Below, in pieces: positions 24,581 through 35,518 of a DNA stretch of 64,000 nucleotides (positions within the stretch are counted from its first letter, which is position 1; each line of letters opens with the position of its first letter). Where the stretch lies: the NCBI GenBank assembly GCA_016800925.1, contig JABCPU010000123.1, positions 62,001 through 126,000 on the forward strand, in the 5' to 3' direction. Origin of the DNA: Suillus spraguei. Taxonomy: Eukaryota; Basidiomycota; Agaricomycetes; Boletales; Suillaceae. Position numbers and translations under genes: made by a program. Below the pieces are notes generated by a model. The model was not told where the DNA came from and did no database searches. It was given only the letters and a program-made list of their open reading frames with translations.

Positions 24581-26906
24581 TTACCCACTAGCTGGGACTG
24601 AATCAGAAGGCGTTCGCGTTTCATCCTGTCCTAGAACTTCTCGTAGTTTTATTTCTTCATCAGCATCGGTCCTCTGGGCATCAGCATCAGGGATCTTGGA
24701 AAGGAACAAGGACAGGATGACTGCCAAGCCAGCCCAAGGAATGAGGGAGATGAAGCCCCAACGGACACCGTCCCTGAAAGCATCACGGATGATTTGCTGC
24801 ACAGCGGGCGGCAGACCTTCGAGCGACTGCATGGAGTCAAGGCCACCACCGCTGTAGAGCGCTTCAAGGGTATTGAGGTCAGAGCCTGAGACAGCGCCGC
24901 TTTGTATCTGTCCTACGATATAGGAATCTACTTTAGCGTTCATGACAGTGAAACACTGTGCTAGACCGATGGTTCCACCGAGGGCGCGGAACTACAAGAC
25001 ATCATTTGAGTATACCCATACCAGCATGTCGATCGATACAACTCACGAAAAGCAACAGAGCGTTAGTTACGGCGACATGGCCTGGCATCAAAAAGCGAGC
25101 TTGAATAACGTTAGCGCCAGCCGTAAGACCAACCCCGGAACCTGCTATACACATGAAACTAAGTTCGAATGTAAGCAGTTCGCTTCTGACCAGTTAATTA
25201 AGCGTCGCACCCGTTAACGAGCCCTTGTACATTCTTCTGTATAGCCATCTGGATGAGACTCAAACCAACAGTTATCACGATCAATCCAGTAACGATGGGA
25301 TAGATTGGCTGGAAGGATCGTTAGATATGTATACTATATTGCGGCGAAAAAACTGTAGTTGTCTACCTGCCTGAGGCGCCTGACCAACCAAATGGAAACC
25401 AAGCTACCTCCTCCCTATCATAACTATGAGATACTGGTGATGCGATGCAGCGTAAAAGCATACTAAGCCAGGAGCAAAATAAAGAAGTTGTATACCAGCC
25501 AGGTCGGGTGACAGGCCAGAGACGACCGTCATAAATATTGCAACGAAATAGAACATTACAAACATTACGATCCCGGACACAAGGCAACCATACTGCAAGA
25601 CACAGATGTCGTAGGACTGGAAGAGCTCAAGAGGCAGCATGGGTTGCACATGATAAAGCGCCGAAATTGCTACGGTAGAAGCTTGGTGCTTCCTCTTTAA
25701 GACGACCTCCCAAAGAACGCAGGCCACAAAAACGACGGAACCAATAACCAGGCAGGCTATGACGCGAAGAGTCTTCCAGCCATCACTGGGACCCCAGTTC
25801 AGTGCAAGCAGAATGAGGATGCCTCCTATAATGAAGAGCAACGTCCCGATCCAGTCGATGAGCGTTACCTTAATTATCCATTGGGTAGAATCCGGAAGTT
25901 CCCTAGATGAATTGGCGCCTTTAACACGTTTGCGAAGCAAAAAGAAACACAGAATCATGGCAAAAACAACACACGGGATGCTATATTTCTGTTAATATCG
26001 TTCGTTGAGTGTACCGGGAAGTCCATACTTGATCGCAAACACCCATCGGAAGCTGGACGTAACTAAGAAACCACCGATGACGGGGCCTATACAAAAACCG
26101 AGGGCATACAAGAAGAACGTGGCGAATTGCTGGATATTATTGGTGTCCAGCGAGGACGAATCTGACATTATTGTTGGCACAATCTTACCAATAATTAGTA
26201 TGCTGTTCCTCACAAAGAGTATACATACTGTTAACAAACCGGCGGCTCCAATACCGGCTATTCCTCTGCCAACCAAAAGCATTGTCATGTTGAAAGCTCC
26301 TGTACTGAAGGCACTACCGACAAGGAACAACAGAAGAGACAATTGAAGTCCAAAGTGACGGCCATAGATATCGGCAATTGATGCAAAGAAGGGCAAGAAA
26401 ATTGTTGATGCTAACAAGTATGACGTGCCAATATAGCTAATGGTAGAAAATCAGTAAAGCCCTCGTGTCACGATTCAAACTGTACAAGTACCTTTGTAGG
26501 GTCAAAGCATTAAATACAGACTGACAAGTACTGTTAAGGACCTTCAGATTGAAGGCAACATAACACACTTACTGCAATTCGAGGTTGTGCTGTGGCGACG
26601 ACTGGATGTTCCAACAGGGTGAGACAAGAGGTAGAAAAAACGAAAATAACTTGCCCGTATAATCTAAAGTTTCAAGTATCACTGGGATGACCAAAGCACA
26701 CATCAACCGCCAATCAAAATTCTTCCATAAACTACCCTCTTGAACCTTAGACTTGGGTGGCTGATCATTGGAAGGGTGTGAAGTAGCTACAGTAGAAACG
26801 AGTTCAAGGATAGAAATAACGCAGAAGAAAGAAGACAGGAAGACAGACCTTGTTCCTTTGCGTTCTTGCCCTCCAAGCGGACGAAGATGGACTTTGCAAA
26901 AGTCAT
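24581..26906 (-). CDS. MFS multidrug-type transporter (14-helix DHA family)
   Basis: Starts at 26906 (MTFAKSIFVRLEGKNAKEQ); exons 26906-26849, 26786-26655 and 26601-26573 are resolved. Later exons include 26417-25992, 25958-25404 and the C-terminal 24943-24581. Family marks are DWRLMCALVIPVILETLDYT (helix 1), ASIADIYGRHFGLQ (the loop 2-3 motif), LLVGRGIAGIGAAG and FCIGPVIGGFL (motif C-like). It ends in a long acidic cytosolic tail. Related fungal proteins are plasma-membrane H+ antiporters exporting drugs or secondary metabolites; the substrate cannot be inferred. The intron 26602-26654 is GC-AG (G|GCAAGT). Exact exon edges between 26570 and 24940 are approximate. Confidence 0.8.
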
Positions 26907-27599
26907 ACTTATAGTTGAGACCTATGAACACTGTCCGCAATGTACGCAACCAGTTGCCTATATAAGCAGAAATTTGCGGAGTTTTTTCACGAGAGTCCAG
27001 CATAACAAGCAACTGCCAGCCAGGACATCGAGATCCAAGCAAACGGTTCGGAATCCGGAGAATAGATAGTCCCAAGTTAAGATGAACCTGTCCACGAGTG
27101 AATGCCAAGGTGTGATAAGAGGGGAAATCATTTGTCCGCAGGTTTCGAATCTGTTCTGGTGACAGTTGACTGCCTACTTAAGCTCATGATAGACATGGAA
27201 GAATCCATTCACGAATGAATGTTCAAGGTGTAGTAAAAGGAAAAGATTATCGAGTGGGTTTCAACTCTCTCAAGTCTGTAACCTGAGCTGTCAACATGGA
27301 CCTACCATCAGCCACCTGGTGAGTCCTTGGTATTGTAGCCATGGCTATTATAATCAGTACAATCTTGTTATCGCACTGTAATACTATAGACACGTGAATA
27401 ATTTTTTTTACAACGAAATAGATATCAATGATATCCAAATATAAGAGTACAATTGAAGTTTGTTACGAGACTGCAGGGGAGCGCGATCATAGGAATAAAT
27501 GGATAGCAGCACACTTTTCTCAATCTTTATGCATATTCTCGTTTGTCGAGTCCATCAGATCTTAGGGATGGGAATGTAATTCAACGTCATATTGCTACG
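26907..27599. other. Upstream region of the MFS gene
   Basis: No gene recognised. A motif beginning GAATGAATG..CAAGGTGT occurs twice (27100 and 27212), suggesting a small local duplication. Confidence 0.4.
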
Positions 27600-28150
27600 T
27601 AATTGCATGACTTTTTAAGGCTTTCCGACGGAAAGCGGCCTTCGCATCCAGTAAACAAATCTAGAGTGCTTTGCCAGTTCTACAACGCAATGACATGCCG
27701 CAATTGCTCAAGGCAAGAGACACTACTCCAGATGGGCCGGTTTTGATGAAGCTGCTCGTATGCCCTCACCTGTGTGTCATACTGCAAGACTTTGGAAAGC
27801 TTTCTCATGGAAAGTGTCTTTCGCATCCAGTGAGCAAATCTAGAGTACATGTTAGTTTTTGATAATAGTGTGACATGCCGCAATCACTCAAGGCAAGAAA
27901 CACTACTCCAGATGGGCCGGGTTTTATGAAGGTGCTCGTATGCCCTTACCTGTGTGTCATACTGCAAGACTTTTGAAGGCTTTCTCGTAGAAAGTGTCTT
28001 TCGCATCCGGCGAGCAAATTTAGAGCACATGTCAGTTTTCGACAATGGTATGACATACAGTAATCACTCAAGGCAAGAGGCACCACTCCAGATGTGACGG
28101 TTTTGTTGCAGGTTCTCGTATACCCTCACCTGTGCATCACATTTCAAGCT
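27600..28150. repeat. Tandem repeat, three copies of 180 bp
   Basis: The anchor TGACATGCCGCAAT recurs at 27691 and 27871 and, mutated, at 28051, exactly 180 bp apart. Flanking blocks (GGCAAGAGACACTACTCCAGATG; CTTTCGCATCCAG) keep the same spacing. Copies differ by roughly 10-15%. No coding frame is conserved through all copies. Confidence 0.9.
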
Positions 28151-28214
28151 CAAGTACAGGAAGGAGGTCACATATTATCTAGGATTAGTTATCATTCCTC
28201 GAGTAATATATAAC

Positions 28215-28431
28215 GTGCATGGGGAATGCGTGGACTAGGTAAGCAAGCCTAAGGCCAATACCGCCGAGGCCCAAGATGATGCCCAGCGTGCGTCCCGTAA
28301 CATCACAAGTCCGCCCACGATTGAGGCCCATTTTAAACATCCCTTGCTGAAGGGTTTGTTCTGCCCGAGCATAATTTCTGAGACAAGAAATGACAAGGTA
28401 CAGCGCCAGGAGTATTTGACACGTTGATGCC
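28215..28431 (-). pseudogene. Fragment of a D-2-hydroxyacid dehydrogenase
   Basis: Reading the minus strand from 28431, GINVSNTPGAVP is followed in another frame by ARAEQTLQQG, then GRTLGIILGLGGIGLRLA, the Rossmann GxGxxG nucleotide-binding site of glyoxylate/hydroxypyruvate-reductase-like enzymes. The helix between these blocks is scrambled by frameshifts, and no other part of the enzyme is found. It is a relic. Confidence 0.65.
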
Positions 28432-29021
28432 TAAATCATGGATGTAAGCTTATTTGGTGGACGGCCCCAGCACATGCTCAAGTGTAATGCAGTTACCTTT
28501 TGATCTGATTGTACCCTGAACCATTATGAGCGATCTACTTGACAGTAACAACAATCAAAACTTGGCATTAGACATCAATTGAATGCGTGGACTGACTTCG
28601 CTGTGGCGCAACAGCACACCCTCTCTCATTCTTAGTAATTCCTCCACTAGCAACTGGCCTGAATGATATGACGGGCTGAGAACGACGATCAGGTGATGAG
28701 AAGATTTTAGGGCTGGGTGTGTGTGTGCCTTTTTCGAATTTCGTTCACAGTCAGCTTGGATGGCATGGATGTGACAGTCTCAGAGCTCTTTTGTCGAACC
28801 GTTGATCGAAGTCTCTTCTACGCAGGACCAGTCTCATCCGCTGAAGATAGTAGTTGAGCGGCAGGCTGAGATGGGCCAGGTCCTGCTGGCTCAAATTTAG
28901 AGTTATGGAGTGGAGGGTAAAGAAATGAGTTCTCGATATGAAAGAACGGTGCATTAGTAGTGCTAAAATGATACAGAAGACCATGTCAGACATATCGCAT
29001 CATGAGAGAGTCGTAGCCGCT
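28432..29021. other. Unassigned stretch between gene fragments
   Basis: An 80-codon minus-strand frame (28993-28751) is hydrophobic at its start but matches nothing I recognise. It may be part of a further decayed fragment. Confidence 0.3.
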
Positions 29022-29850
29022 TTACATGGAGTCATGTGAGTCTGGTGGGGGGTCCATTCTGAAAGCTTGAGGGATGTTCTTGCGGCCATGAAATAGAGTG
29101 GTATTGACAGTAATATCTGGCATAAAAAACCCAACTCCAGTAACAGTCGGGCCAGAGAGGGCCTTGGCTGGTGGGGGCTCTTCTGGCGGACCCTGTTTCA
29201 CTGGGATAGGGTGCATTGGAAAGATCTCGTCTACCTCAGGAGCCGTACCTAAGAATCAAAGTCAACCAAGTTAGTGGTAAGATGTGACAATAAGCTCAAG
29301 ATGGTCACCGAAAGACGACAAGCCCTCAAATGCTTCCCACAACATAGGGTTGAGTGTGAGAGCTTGTCGGAAATTACGAGTGGCCTGCTCAGGAAGATTG
29401 CCTTTCATTGCCATCGTTCCAGATCGACATCGTGTTGCAGCTTCCTCCGGAAATGTGCGCAAGGTTCGAGGGCCCATATAGAAGCTACAGGAGGAGTCAG
29501 TGAGTGTTCGGTAATATAGAATGGAATGCGCACCTGTCAGGGTATAGGTAGGATCCTGTAAACTAGCGTCAAAAGCTTCGTGCGCTAGCCTGTGCCGACC
29601 GAGAGCAGCACAACACTTTCCCTTGATCTCCAAGCATCCACTACATCTCGACTGTTGAACACCAGTGACTAATTATAGTCCTGAATGTGACTGAGATCGA
29701 AGAAGTGCCATGGCATAAAGATGATGCACATTGTGATTATTCTCATCCATGATAAGGTAAGGTTCCGCATAGAAAGCTGCAGATTTGACAAGGTCGAAAT
29801 CGAGACAAGTTCATATGAGGGTCTGGAAATGCTGTCTGATCTGTGGGAGA
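29022..29850 (-). pseudogene. CDC27: N-terminal fragment of APC/C subunit Cdc27 (Apc3)
   Basis: Minus-strand reading gives TCLDFDLVKSAAFYAEPYL, NHNVHHLYAMALLR, RCSGCLEIKGKCCAALG and GNLPEQATRNFRQALTLNP..WEAFEGL, in the order of the TPR repeats of Cdc27, then FPMHPIPVK and a Pro-rich linker to 29022. In-frame stops interrupt it (one before TCLDFD, one before LVTGVQ), and the C-terminal TPR array is absent. Cdc27 is an essential scaffold of the anaphase-promoting complex, so a working copy must be elsewhere. Confidence 0.75.
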
Positions 29851-30229
29851 AATGCAGGCCTGGTAATGGCTTTTGAATCTTCCAGTGGCATTAGCACAAG
29901 CCTGAAGCATGAGAATATAAATCAGGGAGAAATATAATTAAATCCAGTCCCTTGCGAACTAGCGTGTCTGTCTGAGAGGCAGTACTTGAAACTTAATGGT
30001 TTTACAAAATGCAGCGTGGTGAGGAGAAGGTTAAGCAGTGCAACTTGAGTTCTACAAACCGCGCATGGAACAATCATGTGATGATTGCATAGATGCTTAT
30101 AAGTTGCACGCATTTCTGGCCATTTTTCCAAGATAGTTGCATACTTTTCAATGTAAGTAAACATTATAGGTGTATGAATTACATGTAAGACTGTCAACCC
30201 AAGGCTATCTTTGTTTAATGGCCATGTGA

Positions 30230-32500
30230 ATCTGCTTCCGGCTTTGGCTTTGTTATGATCAGTGAGATGTATGCACTGAATAGCGATCCACAAAAGCAAA
30301 ATAGCCGCCTCATATGCTAACTTCAAACTCTGGACCTTACTCATTGTTGGTTCCAGCACACCAGCCACAACATTGTCACGGACATCTCCATTCATAAGGT
30401 CTAGGCCATACAAAAATAGCACTTTCTTCGGATCACCCGCAGGTGTGTTCTGCACAGCGTGATGGTAAGCAGTTAGTTTGGTGAGAAGATCAGTAGAATC
30501 CTTTGCAGCATTGACAGAAAGCTGCTTTTGGATTGACAGCAGAGCTGCAGCAAATTCGGCTATCGCCAGTTGTTCTCACAATCTCTAATGCATAATCATA
30601 GAATCACTGAGAAGTATGCCGATAAGTATGAAACTTACCAAGGTTATCGCAAAGTTTGTCAAGTAAATACTGAGAGCAGATTCAACCACACCACCTTTAG
30701 GGACAACAGATCCGCTCTCTTAATGATAGAAAGGGTGTTGTGCAACACTCTCTCCATCTCATCTAGCATGTAGTCATTCACTCCACGCAGGACAATAGAT
30801 GCAGAGTTGACCACCTGCCCTTGATAAGGATCAGTTCATCATTGGAGATGCACTCCTGGATAACTTTGTCCGCTGAACCAAGGTAGCTGGCCTCATATGC
30901 TTCCTCACCTTCTAAGTTCGTGGAACTTGAGATGAGTATGCCATCTGTTGTCTTTGCAATACATCGGAGGTCCTCCTTTCTGCACCTTCTAACTGCCATT
31001 GTGCCAGCTTTGACAAACTCTTTTAGACACAAGTAATCAATGCCCCTTGTGGTCAGGACAACATTGGCTCCTGATGCCAAAATTTTGCGAATTCATTCCA
31101 GCATGATTTCTGCTTCACTGCAAAGGCACATTCAAATGAGGACCAAATGAACTGTTAATTTGAGAACTAACTGCTTCCTGATCTCCTCTAGTTGATTTGG
31201 ATCTTCAATGATGATCTGTACACCCAGTTGCATGCAGGCTTTTTGAAGATTGATGTCTAAACACGCAATTTTTGCATTGGTTATACATTTTTTCATGGCT
31301 AGATATTTCAGTTCAGTGAGTAATTCACACAAGGAAAAAGTATGTGGACCTTGACTAGCAACTGTGCAGTTTAGTATGTAACCTTGAATGTACAGAGATT
31401 CTCTGGCACTTTTTCCATGAGCCTTGAGCACGTTAACAGCCTTGACCAGATATTTGATGTCGCCGCATGTCATATACCATACATTCAGGTCCAGATCAGA
31501 TCCGATCCATGGACATCCGGACACCCAATCCATACATCCTAGTCCACCCACCCACTCCAATCCATATCCACCCATATCTGATCCATATCCATATCTGACT
31601 CAATCCATCCGTCCAGTCTCATCCACCCATCTGATCTGATCCATATCCAACCCAGTCCATATCCGATCCATGTCCATATCCGATCTGTGTCCATATCCGA
31701 TCCATGTCTATATCCAATCTGAGTTCATATCTGAACTGCACACCTGTGCATTACCCCATTTAGTATATATCTGTGTCCCCGGCTCTCGGTTATCTCTGCC
31801 TCCATCTTGATAAGTTATTTTGTACAAGTTTTATCTCCGAGTTCATAGCCTTATGTTCCGTTGTACTTACTAATGTGTTTCTGCATGCTTCAGACATAGC
31901 CCTCGGACTATGCTTACTTACCTTCTGGCATGCTACCTACAGTATATAAACAGACCTCAGTCTGATCATTGCTTTCCTACTTCTGTATATTCCTCTGACT
32001 TCTGTATCTTGTTACCATGTCTATATAAATCTGTTTCCATTCTTGCACTTGGGCTCCAGCCCTTGTAAGATTCCGACTCAGACCTATGGGATTATTCCCC
32101 AGGCTGGAGCTTTGATCCTATGTCCTATACCCTTTCGGACTTCATCCGTTTCCTGTCTCTCATCTGTTTCACCTCGGACTCTACCTTTGGTAGTCTTATC
32201 CTGTCTGTTTCTATTCTGGACCTTGTCTGGAGTAGTCTATACTATCTCTACACCATATCCAGACCTACTAGTCTTGGCAGCATTTACGAGTGCATCACGA
32301 CCGAGAGAATCAACTTTAATGTTGAGATGATCCTGCATAAACTTGACGGCCTCTCTGCAAGTAAGTCTGTAGCCTGTGATGATGGTGGTTGGATGTATTT
32401 TCGCTTTTATGAGTTCTAAGCCACCAATGAGATGCACCTTGCTCAGACACAACACATGATATATGAGGAATATAATCCCAAGGACAGAAGGAGACATGAA
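30230..32500 (-). pseudogene. TCP1: Decayed CCT-alpha (TCP-1) chaperonin gene, split by a solo LTR
   Basis: Blocks in order on the minus strand: KIHPTTIITGYRLTCREAVK (about 32410), [20 protein letters not shown] (about 31450), [40 protein letters not shown] (31080), EASYLGSADKVIQECISNDE, MLDE.ER.LHNTLSIIKR (30770), GDPKKVLFLYGLDLMNGDVR (30430) and LEPTMSKVQSLK. These are CCT-alpha, one of eight ring subunits of the cytosolic chaperonin. The LTR at 31468-32279 replaces about 27 codons. There are small deletions (for example where ESGAVVPGGG is expected), and the N-terminal third is missing. Introns are retained, so this is not a processed copy. Confidence 0.8.
31468..32279 (-). mobile_element. 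Solo LTR, diverged relative of the 769-bp LTR family
   Basis: Starts TGTCATATACCATAC and ends CTTGGCA on the plus strand; the inverse shares GGTTTATATACTGTA and CCGAGGGCTATGT with the LTRs at 34.5 and 41.7 kb. It is opposite in orientation to those LTRs. The segment 31480-31740 has a GATCCATATCC-type minisatellite. No target-site duplication is seen, and the host gene lost sequence at the site. Confidence 0.7.
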
Positions 32501-32811
32501 GGTGGATAGAATTGTATATCCTTAGAAAAACTAAGTGAATATATTATGCAGATTGAAAGAACCTCATGCATGTCATGGTCACTGTTTTGTCGCTGCTCAC
32601 TGAAAAAGAAAATCATACCTCATTATTGATAGCATTGACTAAAGCTCTCAACTTCATCCATCATTCATCAATATCAGCCAACTAAACATACAATGATTGC
32701 TTATCTTTTATGATGGCACTGCAGGTATATGATCCATCCCAAAATCAAATCGCGCACCCTGACATGAGTGATCAGTGTTACCGTAACTTTGATTGTGTGC
32801 AACAGTTAGTG

Positions 32812-33015
32812 GCAGAGAGGAGGGAGAGGACAGGAGGGAGAGGGAGAGGAGGGAGAGGAGGGAGAGGAGGGAGAGGAGGGAGAGGAGGGAGAGGAGGGAG
32901 AGGAGGGAGAGGAGGGAGAGGAGGGAGAGGAGGGAGAGGAGGGAGAGGAGGGAGAGGAGGGAGAGGGAGAGGAGGGAGCAAAGGGAAAGGATGGAGAGGG
33001 AGAGGTGGGAGAGGA
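32812..33015. repeat. GGGAGAGGA simple repeat
   Basis: A near-perfect array of the 9-bp unit GGGAGAGGA (about 15 pure copies, 32834-32968) with degenerate edges. Strand asymmetry is complete: purine on plus, pyrimidine on minus. It yields spurious Gly/Arg and Pro/Leu/Ser frames. Confidence 0.95.
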
Positions 33016-34554
33016 CACTACGAAGTCCCACACCAGAGGCAGGAATTGTGCAGAGATGGTGGTGTTGGTTCTGAATGTCGATGTAGACCACCTGTATCTG
33101 TTAAGAAGGGGGCACACAAAGTTCTGGCCCAGGAAGTTGTCTATGATATCAATCAGCAAACAAATGACTTTACAGTTTGGCATCTTCATGACAGGGGGGG
33201 CTCCATTACATTCGAAATAGTTCAAAATCGATCATTGAAATTTTGTCCCCCATATCACCAAAGTAGTCATTGCAAAGGAGAAATCTGTCGAACAATTGGA
33301 AAAGCTCCCTGGAAGATTGGTGAATGCTAATAAAGCTCACAATTAGAACACTATAAGAATATAAGACTCACCTCTGCAAGACGGCTTGTCCACTGCTGTC
33401 GAGCTCACAGAGGAATGTTATGATGCACTAAGCTGATTGGAAATTGAGACCAGATGTAGGTTGATCAAAGGTTTGGGCTGTTGGCATGCTAGGTTTAGAG
33501 AGGATCCTAAATCTTCAAAGACGTACATACCTTCACAGGGGACTTCAGTGGGCTTCTTCTGTCGCATGCTTTTTAGGTTTGGAGGACACACTGGGATAGA
33601 ATTTCCTCCAGTGAAAATCTTGATTCTACAATGAGCGGAGGAAAGAATGGCTTGGAGTAAATGGATATCCATCTGCTGACAATAAATTAGTCTTTAGTGT
33701 TGCCCACAAAAAATGTGGCTTTTACATATGTTTGTGCTTGGAAATGTGAGGGGAGTGGCCTGTCAATCAATGAGACAGTAACCTGATATGACACCAACAT
33801 CGATTGACACACTAGGCAAGACATTCCAGTTGAGCAGGGTAATCTATCACGGTCTTGTCAGTCTATAGAGAGATTGACCAGTAAGATGACAATAACATTT
33901 CCCATACCCAATTTGCACCTGATTCACCTATGAAGGCAGTGAGCTTTCTAGGTGTGACATAACCAGGGATATTATCTGACTACCTCCTCTGACCCCCCCA
34001 TCCCGGAAATGGGTACAACGTACTGCAGATGGTGCCAGGTGAAGATATCTCGCAGTGCAGGTTTCATCTGTCCATCAAAGCATTGCTTTGCTTGTGCGGA
34101 TTTTCATTATTGATGATTCAGTTTTTTCTCATCTCTCTGTACATTGATGGGTGCAGCAGACCCTGCACCCTTAGACTGTTTGAACAGTGACAGCAGTGGA
34201 GCCGGTGTTGAATTCAGCAGCAAAGAGCAACATCAGAAGGAACCTGACATGGAGTGCACAGGTAATGCTGGAGCTCTGATAGAAAGGAGTTTGAGCTAAC
34301 ATGACTCAGATTTTTTTTTCAGTTCTGGGGTTATAGATTGATTTTGAATAGAGGAACACTAAGTATTATAGTCCTGGTATTATTTGTCAGCTGCAGTAGT
34401 GCTTAGTCAGCCATACACCAGACCAGTTTGGTGCATGTTACTGTTTATGATTACTACTAATACTAAGCCTGTGTGAATAGTGGGAGTAAATGGTCTGTGC
34501 ACCACTGTAACTGCAACCACTTTAGGGCCAGCCAGACACATTAATACTCATGAC
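33016..34554. other. Unassigned decayed sequence
   Basis: Scattered coding-like pieces occur (minus 33672-33418; plus 34005-34109 with CxxC pairs: YCRWC, CFAC), but no family, LTR end or intact frame was recognised. It may continue the decayed gene fragments to the left. Confidence 0.35.
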
Positions 34555-35323
34555 TGTTAAGACTGTACTCAAGGGTAGAGAGATCCGAAGGGCTTTGGCC
34601 TCAGTTCGTACACTGTGCCCCTTTCTCGAGTAATGCCCTTTATTTCAGGGAGGAGTTATTCGTCCGAAGACCCGGAAGGGGTTGCGTGACGGATCCGGGT
34701 GTCCGAAGGTGTCGGATACAATACGTCCGAAGGTAATTCGGAACGTAAGGAGAGGAAAGAGATTAAGGCTAGTTTCGGAACGAGTTCCTAACTAGAAACT
34801 AACAGAGATGGACTATCCGAAGATAGAGTCGGAGGTATGGACTATAGGAGTCAATCCTAAGTCTCGGAGGGTGACTTAAAGCGGAGAGTGGCTTAAGTCC
34901 GGAGGAGGCAGAATGAGTAGAATCTAAGATGATATTCGAACTAAGGTTCTACGGAGATCTACAAGTGGTTTATATACAGTAAGCATCTAAGACGGATAAT
35001 CAGCAAGTCCGGGACCGAGGGCTATGTACGAAGTGTAACGGAAGTCTATTAGTTATTGCACAGCAGATCAGTAAGCATGAATCGGAAATGAACACAGGAA
35101 ACGGATCAGTAACACAGGACGGAAATATAAACAGCCGGAGTACCGGTAGTAGAAGAAATGACGAAAGGAGATAGATGCAGATGTTCACCAGGGAGTTAAG
35201 GTGCGAGAAGTGAGTACATTCGGATGAGTGGTCCGGACAGAATCTGTGGACCGGACGGATATGGAAACGATCGGATCTGGACGGATATGATCGGATCTGA
35301 GATTGGAAGTATGGTATATGACA
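34555..35323 (-). repeat. 3' LTR of the chromovirus
   Basis: 769 bp, TGTTAAGACTG...TATATGACA on the plus strand; same length as the 5' LTR and the solo LTR at 62.1 kb. Confidence 0.9.
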
Positions 35324-35342
35324 GTATCCCCCCTTTAGGGCC
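35324..35342 (-). promoter_or_regulatory. Polypurine tract of the chromovirus
   Basis: On the minus strand CTAAAGGGGGGATAC directly precedes the LTR start TGTCATATACC, the expected position of the plus-strand primer. Confidence 0.75.
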
Positions 35343-35518
35343 GAACCCCTGAGGCACAAGAAGCGTCGATCCGGATCGGACAAGATTAATGCGAGACGAT
35401 GGGGAAGTTTGATGGTTGTAGTGCTGAGTCTGTAATCCAACAGATATACAGACGTCAGACGTCCGAAATGATACCTACCCCCACTTCATATCCTTGTTAA
35501 CAAAACTTGTCTCCTAAC

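Noticed and set aside
27600..28150. Possible CRISPR-like array
   Set aside because: The repeats are 180 bp, directly abutting and without unique spacers; this is a eukaryotic tandem repeat.
28320..28470. Functional D-2-hydroxyacid dehydrogenase gene
   Set aside because: Only one exon-sized region is present, with frameshifts inside a conserved helix and no catalytic His/Glu/Arg part.
32708..33330. Long Gly/Arg- and Pro/Leu/Ser-rich reading frames on both strands
   Set aside because: They are created by the GGGAGAGGA simple repeat and have no support outside it.
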